64,000 nt of DNA from Priestia megaterium (GTDB lineage: Bacteria; Bacillota; Bacilli; Bacillales; Bacillaceae_H), in the NCBI RefSeq assembly GCF_009497655.1, contig NZ_CP023317.1, forward strand, positions 4,865,501-4,929,500. The letters are read 5' to 3'. Shown here one piece after another: positions 43,852 to 55,017 of the stretch. Below the pieces are notes generated by a model. That model was not told the origin of the DNA. It was given only the letters and a program-made list of their open reading frames with translations, and searched no databases. Positions within the stretch are counted from its first letter, which is position 1. Every line of letters starts with the position of its first letter. Both the position numbers and the translations under genes were made by a program.

Positions 43852-43885
43852 TGTCGAATTATGAATACAGTAATTAGGATACCAA
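43852..43885 (-). promoter_or_regulatory. Candidate fbaA promoter with an overlapping 0A box
   Basis: Minus strand: TTGGTA (43880-43885), 16 nt, CATAAT (43858-43863). A plus-strand TGTCGAA, the Spo0A-box consensus, lies at 43852-43858 across the -10/+1 area. Each element is short, so confidence is limited. Confidence 0.35.
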
Positions 43886-43956
43886 CTAACAATGAAAACA
43901 GCAACATTTTTAGGCTGATATTCAAAATTTGTTAGTATGAAAACCCTACCAAAACC

Positions 43957-44328
43957 TTAATTCGACTTTACTGGTATATATTCCCTAACAACTTTGCGGA
44001 TTTCATCAATATCAAAAGGTTTTGCAAAGTGAGTTAACGCTCCTAGATCTTTTGCTTCTTGAATCATATCCAATTCACCATAAGCGGTCATAATGATGAC
44101 TTTAATCGTTTCATCGTGCTGCTTTAACCTTTTTAAAATTTCGATTCCATCCATTCCTGGAATTTTCATATCTAATAAGACAAGATCCGGTGCTTGCTCT
44201 TTTGTAATATCAATCGCCTGGAAGCCGTTCGCCGCTTGAAATGTCGTATAGCCTTCTTTTTGCAGCACTTCCGTTAATAAAATACGTATACCATACTGAT
44301 CATCAACAATTAAAATTTTCTCTGCCAA
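43957..44328 (-). CDS. spo0F: Sporulation phosphorelay response regulator Spo0F
   Basis: Receives phosphate from sporulation kinases and passes it to Spo0B. The 123-residue single receiver domain has no output domain. The acidic pocket is VDDQYG near residue 10, the phosphorylated Asp54 is in [12 protein letters not shown], Thr is in IMTAYGE near residue 82 and Lys is in FAKPFDIDE near residue 104. The sequence is close to B. subtilis Spo0F throughout. A sigma-H-like promoter lies upstream. Confidence 0.97.
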   Translation of the reverse strand: MAEKILIVDDQYGIRILLTEVLQKEGYTTFQAANGFQAIDITKEQAPDLVLLDMKIPGMDGIEILKRLKQHDETIKVIIMTAYGELDMIQEAKDLGALTHFAKPFDIDEIRKVVREYIPVKSN

Positions 44329-44378
44329 TATAATCCCACCTTTTATATTCCTCTTCTACAGACAAAACTAACATATGT

Positions 44379-44405
44379 ATTTCGCCTTTAAAACAAAAAT
44401 CCCTG
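44379..44405 (-). promoter_or_regulatory. Candidate sigma-H promoter of spo0F
   Basis: Minus strand: CAGGGATTT (44397-44405), 10 nt, GGCGAAAT (44379-44386). The -10 fits RNNGAAWW fully and the -35 fits RNAGGAWWW at 7 of 9; the spacer is one or two nt short. Confidence 0.4.
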
Positions 44406-44568
44406 CTAATTAGAGAAATTGTTACAAAACATAGCTTTTTTTGTCATCCATCTAACTTCATTGCACTTTACTTTCATTGTAGCTCATTTCAATATAGAAT
44501 ACAGATAGCTTTTTTCGTTATAATGTGTAGATAGACGGCTTTAGCCGCTTAAATCGAAGGGAGATTCT

Positions 44569-45099
44569 ATGCTTAAAATTTTCACAACTCAACTTTCAGG
44601 TTTTTTTAAACGAATTGAAGAACAAGAAGAATTCCAATTTGAAGATGCCGCGCGTATTTTAGCACAGGCCTCTGTCGGAGAAGGATTTATCTATATTTAT
44701 GGTGTAGAAGAAATGCATGCCGTTACACTAGAAGCACTAAGCAGTGCAGAACCTTTAAGTCAGGCAAAGCCTTTGCCTTTACATGAATTGGATCAGCTGA
44801 CTAGCGTCGATCGCGTACTGCTTGTCTCTCGATTTTCAACAGATCACAAAGCTGTGGAAATAGCTGAACGTTTAAAGAAACGCGATATTCCATTTGTCAG
44901 CATTGCTGCTGTCCCTAAAGAAATAACTGAACCTTCTTTAACAGCACTCGCAGATGCTCATATTGATACAAAATTGTTAAAGCCCCTTATTCCTGGAGAA
45001 GACGGCTCAAGATTTGGTTTTCCAGCAATGATGGTCGCTTTATACGCGTACTACGGTTTAATTTTTACATTAAAAGAAATCGTAGAAGAATATGAATAA
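44569..45099 (+). CDS. ywjG: YwjG-like protein (DUF2529)
   Basis: A 176-residue soluble protein of DUF2529. The arrangement EGFIYIYGVEEMHAVTLEAL near residue 38, then RVLLVSRFSTDHKAVEIAERL near residue 84, resembles an SIS (sugar isomerase) fold that binds phosphosugars. No catalytic role is established. It is divergent from spo0F and convergent with pyrG, exactly the B. subtilis context. A TATAAT lies 45 nt upstream with a weak -35; GAAGGGAG precedes the ATG. Confidence 0.82.
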   Translation: MLKIFTTQLSGFFKRIEEQEEFQFEDAARILAQASVGEGFIYIYGVEEMHAVTLEALSSAEPLSQAKPLPLHELDQLTSVDRVLLVSRFSTDHKAVEIAERLKKRDIPFVSIAAVPKEITEPSLTALADAHIDTKLLKPLIPGEDGSRFGFPAMMVALYAYYGLIFTLKEIVEEYE

Positions 45100-45131
45100 A
45101 AAACACGCTGTCTAAAGACAGCGTGTTTTTA
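45098..45131. terminator. Bidirectional terminator between ywjG and pyrG
   Basis: AAAACACGCTGTC-TAAA-GACAGCGTGTTTT is a perfect stem with A and T tracts on either side. It serves both convergent genes. Confidence 0.93.
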
Positions 45132-45137
45132 TTTCAC

Positions 45138-46745
<1,608 letters not shown>

Positions 46746-46936
46746 CTATACTTCCCCCTCTAAATAATTTGAACTGTACAATATTAAAAGTTTTCACATA
46801 AACAATCACAATTCATTCATTGTGCATGCGAAATTATAAGAAACCTTATGAATGTGAAACGTTCAAGAACCAAAAGAAAGTTTCTATCAAGGATTTATAA
46901 GAACATATCGGGGTGTAAAACATTGATAAATAAAAT

Positions 46937-46977
46937 AAAAAAATTGCTCCCAATACCAAAACTGGATTGGGAGCAAT
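46937..46977 (-). terminator. pyrG leader attenuator (CTP-responsive terminator)
   Basis: A perfect 12-bp stem, ATTGCTCCCAAT with ATTGGGAGCAAT, and a T-run, located between the pyrG promoter and gene. The upstream arm carries CUCCC. In B. subtilis, low CTP causes reiterative G addition at the GGGC start, and the poly-G tail pairs with this pyrimidine stretch to block the terminator. The same parts are present here. Confidence 0.88.
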
Positions 46978-47030
46978 AGTCTATTTTAAATAAAAACTTT
47001 TTAAATGCTTGTTTAAAGAGCCCAAAAAAG

Positions 47031-47059
47031 ATTCTACCTACTTCGCTTGAAAAAGTCAA
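47031..47059 (-). promoter_or_regulatory. Sigma-A promoter of pyrG with GGGC start
   Basis: Minus strand: TTGACT (47054-47059), 17 nt, TAGAAT (47031-47036), then 7 nt to GGGCTC starting at 47023. The GGGC initial sequence is the one needed for CTP-sensitive reiterative transcription. The -35 lies 7 nt past the rpoE stop. Confidence 0.88.
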
Positions 47060-47065
47060 GAAGGA

Positions 47066-47602
47066 TTATTTTTCTTTTTCGTCCTCATAATCGTCTTCTT
47101 CATCTTCCTCATCATCGTCTAGATCATCTTCTAAATCGTCAAAATCGTCTTCTGCAAGATCATCTTCATCTTCTTCTAGCTCGTCGATGTCTTCAAAATC
47201 TTCTTCTTCGTCTAGATCGTCAACATCTTCATAATCTAAATCTTCTTCTAGATCATCAAAGTCTTCAACTTCTTCAACAACAGCTTTTTTCGCTTTTTTC
47301 TTTTTAGGTTTTGCAACCGGAATAACTTCTTCTTCAGCCTGGTCAAAAGGATACCATCCACGAAGACCCCAATGGTTGTCCCCTACTGTTAAAAAGCGAC
47401 CATCAATATTAATATCTGTATAAAACTGAGCTAATCTCGTTTTTAATTCTTGATCTGACATTTCCGCTGCTGCTTTAATTTCAGCAATAATTTCTTGGAA
47501 TGACATTGCTTGACGATCTGTTTTTTCTTCTAGAAGCGCGTAAGCAATCTCAATCATCGACATTTCTTTTAAATCCGTTTTTGAGTACTGTGCTAAACTC
47601 AA
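47066..47602 (-). CDS. rpoE: RNA polymerase delta subunit
   Basis: Gram-positive RNA polymerase subunit that raises recycling and start-site selectivity. About 178 residues: N-terminal HARE winged-helix domain (about 1-90, LAQYSKTDLKEMSMIEIAYALL … NHWGLRGWYPFD). A short Lys-rich patch (KPKKKKAKK) and a ~70-residue almost purely Asp/Glu tail follow. The start is uncertain: TTG at 47602 gives MSLAQYS, like relatives; GTG at 47611 abuts the AAAGG site. No separate terminator exists before the pyrG promoter. Confidence 0.93.
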   Translation of the reverse strand: MSLAQYSKTDLKEMSMIEIAYALLEEKTDRQAMSFQEIIAEIKAAAEMSDQELKTRLAQFYTDINIDGRFLTVGDNHWGLRGWYPFDQAEEEVIPVAKPKKKKAKKAVVEEVEDFDDLEEDLDYEDVDDLDEEEDFEDIDELEEDEDDLAEDDFDDLEDDLDDDEEDEEDDYEDEKEK

Positions 47603-47741
47603 ATCTGGCACATCCTTTCTATGGCTATGTATATCGAAAATCTATTAAATCAATTCATCATATGTGTAAATGATGGAAACGAATAAATACATACCATTCA
47701 TTATAAACAAATTCAATACATTTATGCTAGCCTCGTTTCTA

Positions 47742-47757
47742 AAATTCTCGAGAATTT
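47742..47757. repeat. Perfect 16-bp palindrome upstream of rpoE
   Basis: AAATTCTCGAGAATTT is a continuous palindrome without spacer, 140 nt before the rpoE start and just downstream of a candidate promoter. It has the shape of a dimeric repressor operator, but no regulator is known to me for it. Confidence 0.5.
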
Positions 47758-47790
47758 CGCATAAAACAACGAAAAAATAGACATTTTATT

Positions 47791-47819
47791 ACTATAATAC
47801 ATTCTACTTGATACACCAA
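47791..47819 (-). promoter_or_regulatory. Candidate sigma-A promoter of rpoE
   Basis: Minus strand: TTGGTG (47814-47819), 17 nt, TATAGT (47791-47796). It would give a leader of about 180 nt that contains the 16-bp palindrome. Confidence 0.4.
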
Positions 47820-47883
47820 CAGCATCCTTTGACCAAAAGGAATTCACCATCAGTTATTCTGAGTCCGTTAGGGTTAAGTCTAT

Positions 47884-47921
47884 AAAAGCCGCGATGACCA
47901 AAAATAGTCATCGCGGCTTTT
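47884..47921 (-). terminator. Terminator of the fadF-icmF cluster
   Basis: AAAAGCCGCGATGAC and GTCATCGCGGCTTTT form a perfect 15-bp stem around an A/T loop, ~30 nt after the icmF stop. Confidence 0.9.
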
Positions 47922-47951
47922 AATATATCACTATATACTAACGATACATTA

Positions 47952-50900
47952 TTACATATTTCGACGATATTGCCCACCGCATTCATATAAAGCTCGCGTA
48001 ATTTCTCCTAAGCTGGCTACTTTAACAGTCTCCATTAACTCTTTGAAAATGTTCTCTCCTTCTGTTGCAGCTTTCTTTAACCTTTTCAGCGCGTCTTCTC
48101 TTTTTTCTTCATGCTGCTGTTGAAACTTCTGAAGCTGATTAATTTGATGATTTTTTTCTTCTTTTGATGCGCGGGCCAACTGCATGTCATCAACTGAGGA
48201 ACTTTCCTCTTCATTTGGATTAATATACGTATTTACTCCTATAATAGGTAAAGCTCCCGTATGTTTTTGCATCTCGTATTCCATCGATTCATCTTGAATC
48301 TTACCTCGCTGATACTGCATTTCCATCGCACCTAAAACGCCGCCTCGATCATTTAAGCGTTGAAATTCAGCCAATACCGCTTCTTCTACCAAGTCTGTTA
48401 GTTCATCAATAATAAAAGAGCCCTGTAATGGATTTTCATTCTTAGTGAGTCCATGCTCTTTTGTAATGATTAGTTGAATGGCCATCGCTCTACGTACAGA
48501 TTCCTCTGTCGGTGTTGTAATTGCTTCATCATACGCATTGGTATGAAGAGAGTTGCAGTTGTCATGAAGAGCCATTAAGGCTTGCAGCGTCGTACGTATA
48601 TCATTAAAATTAATTTCCTGTGCATGAAGCGATCGGCCGGATGTTTGAATATGATACTTAAGCTTTTGACTGCGTTCATTTGCGCCGTATTTATCACGCA
48701 TCACAATTGCCCATATTCTTCTCGCCACACGTCCAATAACCGTGTATTCAGGGTCAAGTCCATTACTAAAGAAAAACGATAAATTAGGAGCAAAATCATC
48801 AATATGCATCCCTCGGCTTAAGTAATATTCCACGTACGTAAAACCGTTGGCTAATGTAAACGCGAGCTGAGAAATTGGATTCGCCCCTGCTTCAGCAATA
48901 TGATAGCCTGAAATAGACACAGAATAATAGTTGCGCACTTTCTCGTCAATAAAGTACTGCTGAATATCTCCCATCATTTTTAACGCAAATTCTGTGGAAA
49001 AAATACACGTATTTTGGCCTTGATCTTCTTTTAAAATATCCGCTTGAACGGTTCCTCTCACTTGTTTCAACGTACCCGATTTTACTTCCTCGTATTCCTG
49101 TTCCGTTAAAGGACGCTTTAATTCTTCTTCTTTCTTTTCTACCTGCTGGCTGATAGCTGTATTCATAAACATAGCTAATAATATCGGAGCCGGCCCATTA
49201 ATCGTCATCGAAACGGAAGTCGAAGGATGGCAAAGATCAAATCCCTTATACAAAAGTTTCATATCATCAAGCGTACAGACATTTACGCCGCTTTCGCCAA
49301 TTTTCCCGAAGATATCCGGCCTTGGATCCGGATTTTCTCCATAAAGCGTTACAGAATCAAACGCTGTACTTAAACGCTTGGCCTCATCATCTTTTGACAA
49401 ATAGTGAAAGCGGCGATTGGTTCGTTCTGGTGTTCCTTCACCTGCGAATTGACGCTTAGGATCTTCACCTTTTCGTTTGAACGGAAAAACACCTGCTGTG
49501 TATGGAAATACACCTGGCACGTTTTCTTTATAAAGAAAACGAAGAACTTCCCCGTATTCATCAACCTTTGGAAGGGCCACGCGCGGAATACGCAGTCCTG
49601 ATAGCGTATCAACTTGCAAAGACGTTTTAATTTCTTTATTTCTTACCTTTGTAATAAGTTCTTCTTGCCGATACTGACTTTTTAATTTAGGCCAGTTTTC
49701 CAGCTTTTCAATCGATTCGGCCGTTAGCTGTTTTTGATATTTCTCCTTTAGCTGAGTGAGCTCTTGCTTGGCTGTTTCTGTTTCCACTTCTTCGAGAGCA
49801 CCCTCTAGCTGATAAAATTTACGCGCTGTTTGCGCTTGAACGTCCGTATTGCGGTGATAAGAGCGAACGCTGTTTACAATCTCCTGTAAATATTGCTGTT
49901 GATCATTAGGAATGATGGTATATTTCTTTTCACTTACGCGCTCTGATGATTTTTCTACGTGCCAAGACGTACGGCATGTTTGATGCAGATGATTTACAAG
50001 ATCTTCAAATAAAATATTTGTTCCCCCGTCGTTGAACTGACTCGCGATTGTTCCGTAAATTGGCATCGTAGAGAGACTATTTTCAAACAGCTGATGATTG
50101 CGCTGATATTGACGCTGCACTTGTTTTTTTGCGTCTTCGGAACCTTTTTTTTCAAATTTATTGATGACAATAAAGTCTGCGTAATCAATCATTTCAATCT
50201 TTTCTAACTGCGACGGCGCGCCAAATTCGCTTGTCATGACATAAAGAGAGACGTTTGCAATATCTTTAACTTGAGCATCAGCTTGCCCTATGCCGCTTGT
50301 TTCGACAATGATAATGTCGAAGCCCGCTTTTTTCACGACGGCAATTCCATCTCGAATGGCCGCCGATAGCTCATGTCCAGATGAACGCGTGGCCAAACTT
50401 CTCATATACACACGAGGAGACGCTGCGATGTTCATGCGAATTCGATCCCCAAGAAGCGCTCCTCCGGTCTTTTGTTTAGTTGGATCAACGGATAAAACAG
50501 CTACATGAATATCTGGAATATGTTCAATAAACCTTCTTACTAATTCATCCGTAAGCGAACTTTTCCCCGCTCCTCCTGTTCCTGTGATTCCAATAACCGG
50601 TATTTTTTGATCTGTCTCGCTGTCGATTACACTTTCTCGTATTTCTTCAAGAGCGGCTGCATGCTCTTTTGTGTATTCATAGGCTTCATTTTCAGCACAT
50701 GTAATAAGCTGGGCAATTAAACGGTCATTAGCCGGCGTTAAGGTTCGATCATTCGGCAGTGCAGGGGGATTTGTGTAATAACAATCATCGATCATGAATT
50801 GAATCATGCCTTCTAACCCCATTTTTCGTCCATCTTCCGGAGAAAAGATTTTAGAGATGCCGTAATCATGAAGCTCTTGAATCTCACTCGGAATAATTAC

Positions 50901-51194
50901 CCCGCCGCCGCCGCCATAAATTTTAATATGAGAAGCCTGTTGTTCTTGGAGTAAATCGTACATATACTTAAAATATTCTACATGGCCGCCTTGGTAAGAA
51001 GAAATGGCGATCCCCTGAACATCCTCTTGTATGGAAGCGTTAACAATTTCTTCGACAGATCGGTTATGCCCCAGATGAATGACTTCTACCCCCTTGGCTT
51101 GAAGAATCCGTCTCATAATATTAATAGACGCGTCGTGGCCGTCAAACAGGCTAGAAGCGGTTAAAAAACGAAGCGGTCTTTTGCTTGTATTCAA
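47952..51194 (-). CDS. icmF: Fused isobutyryl-CoA mutase IcmF (B12-dependent, with G-protein chaperone domain)
   Basis: Interconverts isobutyryl-CoA and n-butyryl-CoA (and possibly isovaleryl/pivalyl-CoA) with adenosylcobalamin. 1080 residues: N-terminal B12-binding domain with the [11 protein letters not shown] motif near residue 17. A MeaI-like GTPase domain follows, with P-loop GTGGAGKS near residue 206, [20 protein letters not shown] near residue 235, and NKFEKKGS near residue 330. The C-terminal acyl-CoA mutase TIM barrel starts from ~residue 540 ([47 protein letters not shown]). This three-part order is diagnostic of IcmF, not of split methylmalonyl-CoA mutase. The start is TTG, overlapping the tetR stop by 4 nt, with GGGGGAG upstream. 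Confidence 0.96.
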   Translation of the reverse strand: MNTSKRPLRFLTASSLFDGHDASINIMRRILQAKGVEVIHLGHNRSVEEIVNASIQEDVQGIAISSYQGGHVEYFKYMYDLLQEQQASHIKIYGGGGGVIIPSEIQELHDYGISKIFSPEDGRKMGLEGMIQFMIDDCYYTNPPALPNDRTLTPANDRLIAQLITCAENEAYEYTKEHAAALEEIRESVIDSETDQKIPVIGITGTGGAGKSSLTDELVRRFIEHIPDIHVAVLSVDPTKQKTGGALLGDRIRMNIAASPRVYMRSLATRSSGHELSAAIRDGIAVVKKAGFDIIIVETSGIGQADAQVKDIANVSLYVMTSEFGAPSQLEKIEMIDYADFIVINKFEKKGSEDAKKQVQRQYQRNHQLFENSLSTMPIYGTIASQFNDGGTNILFEDLVNHLHQTCRTSWHVEKSSERVSEKKYTIIPNDQQQYLQEIVNSVRSYHRNTDVQAQTARKFYQLEGALEEVETETAKQELTQLKEKYQKQLTAESIEKLENWPKLKSQYRQEELITKVRNKEIKTSLQVDTLSGLRIPRVALPKVDEYGEVLRFLYKENVPGVFPYTAGVFPFKRKGEDPKRQFAGEGTPERTNRRFHYLSKDDEAKRLSTAFDSVTLYGENPDPRPDIFGKIGESGVNVCTLDDMKLLYKGFDLCHPSTSVSMTINGPAPILLAMFMNTAISQQVEKKEEELKRPLTEQEYEEVKSGTLKQVRGTVQADILKEDQGQNTCIFSTEFALKMMGDIQQYFIDEKVRNYYSVSISGYHIAEAGANPISQLAFTLANGFTYVEYYLSRGMHIDDFAPNLSFFFSNGLDPEYTVIGRVARRIWAIVMRDKYGANERSQKLKYHIQTSGRSLHAQEINFNDIRTTLQALMALHDNCNSLHTNAYDEAITTPTEESVRRAMAIQLIITKEHGLTKNENPLQGSFIIDELTDLVEEAVLAEFQRLNDRGGVLGAMEMQYQRGKIQDESMEYEMQKHTGALPIIGVNTYINPNEEESSSVDDMQLARASKEEKNHQINQLQKFQQQHEEKREDALKRLKKAATEGENIFKELMETVKVASLGEITRALYECGGQYRRNM

Positions 51195-51835
51195 ACTGTC
51201 TCCCCCTCACACAGTTGTTGAAATGAAAAATTTTTAAGTAAAAAATCCAACTGCATATTTGTATATTCTTCTAGTGAATAATGCTTTTGCAGCCACCATC
51301 TGCGAAATGCCCACATCTGACCTTGAACAAATAAATGATGAGCAAACAGCGAAATTTCTTTATCCGTAAGTGCAAATTGATTGTTTTCTACGCAGCCTTC
51401 GATAATAACCTTAAACATTTCAACCATATCCAGCTCTTTTTTTAATACATATGGAAGCGCATCTTTAGACAGCGATTTCGCTTCTTGGTACATGACTAAT
51501 ACTTCATCTTGAAGCTCATCCACAACTTTAAAATAGTGCTGAATCGCTTGTTGAAGCTCAGCGATTGTATAACGATCCACTACCATCTCTTCTAATCGCT
51601 CTCTCACTTCATCGTAAATATTGTCACATACAAGATATAAAACATCTTCTTTAGATTGAATATATTCGTAAAGTGTACCGATACTGAACCCAGCGGCTTT
51701 GGCAATTTCCCTTGTTGTTGTTCGGTGAAAACCTTTTTCCTTAAATAGCGTGACGGCCCCTTTAATCATTTGATTACGACGCTCTACAATCAGCTTTTCA
51801 TCTTTAATGGATGTGAGAACTTCTCTCTTTTTCAT
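51191..51835 (-). CDS. TetR-family transcriptional regulator
   Basis: A 214-residue repressor-type protein. The N-terminal helix-turn-helix lies around residues 20-65 ([19 protein letters not shown], then [18 protein letters not shown]). The C-terminal ~140 residues are a helical ligand-binding domain, a likely acyl-CoA sensor from its context. It lies between acdA and icmF with no gaps and is probably co-transcribed and autoregulatory. The DNA-binding helices differ from what I recall of B. subtilis FadR, so it may be a second regulator of this cluster. Confidence 0.87.
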   Translation of the reverse strand: MKKREVLTSIKDEKLIVERRNQMIKGAVTLFKEKGFHRTTTREIAKAAGFSIGTLYEYIQSKEDVLYLVCDNIYDEVRERLEEMVVDRYTIAELQQAIQHYFKVVDELQDEVLVMYQEAKSLSKDALPYVLKKELDMVEMFKVIIEGCVENNQFALTDKEISLFAHHLFVQGQMWAFRRWWLQKHYSLEEYTNMQLDFLLKNFSFQQLCEGETV

Positions 51836-51862
51836 TTTTTCACCTCTCCTACAACAAGTGTT

Positions 51863-52996
51863 TTATTTAGCAAGATACCTAGAAATGACGAGACGCTGAA
51901 TTTCTTGTGTACCCTCATAAATTTGCGTGATTTTTGCATCTCTCATAAAACGTTCTACTGGATAATCTTTTGTATAACCGTACCCTCCAAATACTTGAAC
52001 AGCTTCTGTCGTTACTTTCATTGCTGTATCCCCAGCATATAATTTTGACATGGCTGATTCTTTGCCGTATGGCAGCCCTTGAGACTCGAGCCAAGCAGCT
52101 TGATAGGTTAACAGTCTGGCAGCTTCTATACTCGTGGCCATGTCGGCTAACTTAAAAGCAATTCCTTGCTGAGAAATAATCGGCTTTCCAAATTGCTGAC
52201 GTTCCTTTGCATAAGCCACCGCCGCATCTAACGCTCCTTGAGCAATTCCTACCGCCTGCGCTGCAATACCATTTCGGCCGCCATCTAGCGTCATCATGGC
52301 AACTTTAAATCCTTCTCCTTCATTTCCTAGCAAATTTCCTTTTGGAACACGGCAGTCCTCGAAAATAATTTCTGTGGTAGGTGAAGAGCGAATGCCCAGT
52401 TTCTTTTCTTTTTTACCAACTGAAAATCCCGGCATATCTTTTTCAATAATAAAAGCGCTCGTGCGTTTTTCATTAGGATCGATGCGAGCAAATACGACGT
52501 AAATATCCGCTTCGCCGCCGTTTGTAATAAAGATTTTAGAACCATTTAAAATATAATCTTCTCCGTCCTTTACAGCGAGCGTTCTCATTCCTCCTGCGTC
52601 TGATCCAGCACTCGGTTCCGTTAAACCATAAGCACCTATTTTCTCACCCGTTGCCATAGGTTTCAGGTATTTTTGTTTTTGTTCTTCTGTTCCGAATGTA
52701 TAGATTGGCCAGCCGGCAAGAGAAGTATGAGCCGACAACGTAACGCCTGTTGATGCACATACTCTAGATAGTTCTTCAACGGCAATGCAATAAGCTAGAT
52801 AGTCACTGCCGATTCCTCCGTATTGCTCTGGCCATGGAATACCTGTTAATCCTAGATCAGCCATTTGCGTAAAGATTCCTCTGTCAAAACGCTCTTCTTC
52901 ATCTCGTTGTGCAGCTGTCGGAGCCACTTCGTTTTTGGCAAAGTCTCGCACCATTTTTCGAATCATTTCGTGCTCTTCTGAAAGTTTAAAAAACAT
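51863..52996 (-). CDS. acdA: Acyl-CoA dehydrogenase AcdA
   Basis: FAD enzyme that oxidises acyl-CoA to 2-enoyl-CoA and passes electrons to ETF. 377 residues: N-terminal helical domain ([22 protein letters not shown]), the central signature [16 protein letters not shown] near residue 125, and [15 protein letters not shown] near residue 158. The catalytic Glu is in [17 protein letters not shown] near residue 361. It resembles B. subtilis AcdA closely, which lies directly after fadF there. Here three other genes separate them. GGGGG precedes the ATG. Confidence 0.93.
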   Translation of the reverse strand: MFFKLSEEHEMIRKMVRDFAKNEVAPTAAQRDEEERFDRGIFTQMADLGLTGIPWPEQYGGIGSDYLAYCIAVEELSRVCASTGVTLSAHTSLAGWPIYTFGTEEQKQKYLKPMATGEKIGAYGLTEPSAGSDAGGMRTLAVKDGEDYILNGSKIFITNGGEADIYVVFARIDPNEKRTSAFIIEKDMPGFSVGKKEKKLGIRSSPTTEIIFEDCRVPKGNLLGNEGEGFKVAMMTLDGGRNGIAAQAVGIAQGALDAAVAYAKERQQFGKPIISQQGIAFKLADMATSIEAARLLTYQAAWLESQGLPYGKESAMSKLYAGDTAMKVTTEAVQVFGGYGYTKDYPVERFMRDAKITQIYEGTQEIQRLVISRYLAK

Positions 52997-53007
52997 GATT
53001 ATTCCCC

Positions 53008-54135
53008 CTATAGTTGACTGCTAATGACGATGCGCTGAATTTCGCTTGTACCTTCGTAGATTTCGCACACTTTGGCGTCACGAAAATACCTCTCTACTGG
53101 ATAATCTTTCATATAACCATAGCCTCCCAAAACTTGAATCGCATCGATTGCTACATTCATAGCCGTCTGGGAAGCAAACAATTTCGCCATTGAGGCTTCT
53201 TTTTTGCAAGGAAGTTTTTGGTCATATAAAAAAGCGGCTCTGTACATTAAAAGCTTCGCTGATTCAACAGCCGTTTCCATATCAGCCAGCTTAAAGGCAA
53301 TTCCCTGCTGAGATAAAATCGGCTTTCCAAATTGATATCGTTCATTTGCATAGTTTTTGGCTGCCGTTAACGCACCTTCAGCAATTCCTACCGCCTGAGC
53401 AGCAATACCAATTCTTCCAGCATTTAAATTAGCCATAGCAATTCGAAATCCTTCACCTTCTTCTCCGAGACGATTTTCTACAGGCACCTGCATATTTTCA
53501 AAGTGCAGTTGAACCGTTCGAGAACCGTGAAGACCCATCTTATGTTCATCTTTTCCTACTGAAAATCCCTCTATCGTCTTTTCAACGATAAAAGCGCTCA
53601 TCCCTCTCGACCCGCGTTCGGGATTCGTTTTAGCAAATACAATATATGTATCCGCTTCTCCCCCGTTTGTAATGAAAAGCTTTGACCCATTTAAAAGATA
53701 GTGGTCTCCTTTTCGTTCTGCTTTTGTTTTTAGGCTTGCGGCATCAGACCCTGCACTAGGTTCTGTTAGGCAAAAAGCACCTAAATACTCACCTGTCGCA
53801 AGTTTTTTTACATACTTTTGTTTTTGATCTTCCGTCCCAAATACGACAATAGGATTCGTACCTACAGAAGTATGAACAGACAAAATGACGCCGAGGGCTG
53901 GACTTACTTTTGATATTTCGTGGATGGCAATCATGTACGACACAAAGTCCAGTCCACCTCCTCCGTATGTTTGAGGAACGGGAATGCCCATCAGGCCAAG
54001 ATCAGCCATCTGCTTTAATAAACCTCGAGGAAATTCACCCTTTTCCATGTTTGGCACAGCCGCAGCGACTTCTTTTTCACTAAAATCAGCTACCATCTTT
54101 TTAATCATGTGTTGTTCAGACGTAAAAAAGATCAT
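53008..54135 (-). CDS. Second acyl-CoA dehydrogenase
   Basis: A 375-residue paralogue of AcdA. It has the same fold and residues: [16 protein letters not shown] near residue 125, [15 protein letters not shown] near residue 158, and the catalytic Glu in [16 protein letters not shown] near residue 363. Chain-length or branched-chain preference cannot be read from sequence. It sits 11 nt from acdA and 12 nt from the hydroxyacyl-CoA dehydrogenase gene, in one transcriptional run. Confidence 0.92.
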   Translation of the reverse strand: MIFFTSEQHMIKKMVADFSEKEVAAAVPNMEKGEFPRGLLKQMADLGLMGIPVPQTYGGGGLDFVSYMIAIHEISKVSPALGVILSVHTSVGTNPIVVFGTEDQKQKYVKKLATGEYLGAFCLTEPSAGSDAASLKTKAERKGDHYLLNGSKLFITNGGEADTYIVFAKTNPERGSRGMSAFIVEKTIEGFSVGKDEHKMGLHGSRTVQLHFENMQVPVENRLGEEGEGFRIAMANLNAGRIGIAAQAVGIAEGALTAAKNYANERYQFGKPILSQQGIAFKLADMETAVESAKLLMYRAAFLYDQKLPCKKEASMAKLFASQTAMNVAIDAIQVLGGYGYMKDYPVERYFRDAKVCEIYEGTSEIQRIVISSQL

Positions 54136-54147
54136 TTTGCCACTCCT

Positions 54148-55002
54148 TTATGTTTCGTACGTAAAAAATCCTTTTCCTGTTTTTCGACCAAGCCATCCTG
54201 CCTTTACATATTTCCTAAGCAATGGACAAGGACGATATTTGTCATCACCAAACCCTTTATGGAGCGTTTCCATAATAAACAAACATGTATCGAGGCCGAT
54301 GAAATCTGCTAATGTCAAAGGTCCCATTGGATGGTTCATTCCTAGTTTCATCACTTGATCAATATCCTCTTCGTTTGCCACACCTTCATAGAGCGTAAAC
54401 ACAGCTTCGTTAATCATTGGCATTAAAATTCGATTTGAAACAAACCCTGGAAAATCATGAACTTCCACCGGGGTTTTATTTAATTTTTTTGTTGTTTCAT
54501 AGACTGCTTGATACACTTCATCAGCAGTAGCCAGCCCTCTAATAATTTCAACGAGCTTCATCACGGGAACAGGATTCATAAAGTGCATGCCAATTACTTT
54601 TTCAGGTCGAGTGGTCACAGCTGCAATTTCAGTAATAGGAAGCGAAGACGTGTTGGTTGCTAAAATAGTATGACTCGGGGCTAACGAATCCAACTCTGCA
54701 AAAATGGCTTGCTTGACTTCCATCTTTTCCACAACCGCTTCGACGATTAAATCTGCTTTTTGTGCTGCTGTTATTTCATTTGCCAAGTGAAGGCGCTCCA
54801 TAATCCCTTCATATTCCTTAGCTGAGAGAGAACCTTTTTCCACCTGTTTTTTCAGACGTTTATCAATACCTTCTATTCCTTTTTGTGTATTTTTTTGATC
54901 AACGTCATACAAAGAAACTTGATATCCGCTCGCAGCAAATACTTGCGCAATGCCTGCTCCCATCTGACCTGCTCCAATAACCATAACTGTTTCAATATTC
55001 AA
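54148..55002 (-). CDS. 3-hydroxyacyl-CoA (3-hydroxybutyryl-CoA type) dehydrogenase
   Basis: NAD(P)-dependent oxidation of 3-hydroxyacyl-CoA, or its reversal. 284 residues: Rossmann motif VIGAGQMGAGIAQVFA near residue 8. TNTSSLPITEIA, then GMHFMNPVPVMKLVEII near residue 137, supply the active-site Ser/His/Asn. DFPGFVSNRILMPMINEA near residue 180 and GMNHPMGPLTLADFIGLD near residue 225 are also present. This is the short PaaH/MmgB/Hbd class without a hydratase domain. The start is TTG with GGGGGAG six nt before it. Confidence 0.93.
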   Translation of the reverse strand: MNIETVMVIGAGQMGAGIAQVFAASGYQVSLYDVDQKNTQKGIEGIDKRLKKQVEKGSLSAKEYEGIMERLHLANEITAAQKADLIVEAVVEKMEVKQAIFAELDSLAPSHTILATNTSSLPITEIAAVTTRPEKVIGMHFMNPVPVMKLVEIIRGLATADEVYQAVYETTKKLNKTPVEVHDFPGFVSNRILMPMINEAVFTLYEGVANEEDIDQVMKLGMNHPMGPLTLADFIGLDTCLFIMETLHKGFGDDKYRPCPLLRKYVKAGWLGRKTGKGFFTYET

Positions 55003-55017
55003 GTTGATCTCCCCCTT

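Larger units (their letters stand above)
47603..47951. other. 349-bp intergenic region between rpoE and icmF
   Basis: Holds the icmF terminator (47884-47921), a candidate rpoE promoter (47791-47819), a 16-bp palindrome (47742-47757) and a TATAAT on the minus strand (47700-47705). No credible ORF. Confidence 0.6.

Noticed and set aside
47090-47260. Apparent tandem repeat in the rpoE 3' region (TCATCTTC-like units)
   Set aside because: This is simply codon repetition from the Asp/Glu tail of the delta subunit, common to the family.
47804-47986. 60-codon minus-strand open frame between icmF and rpoE
   Set aside because: It overlaps the 3' end of icmF and its terminator and has no Shine-Dalgarno.
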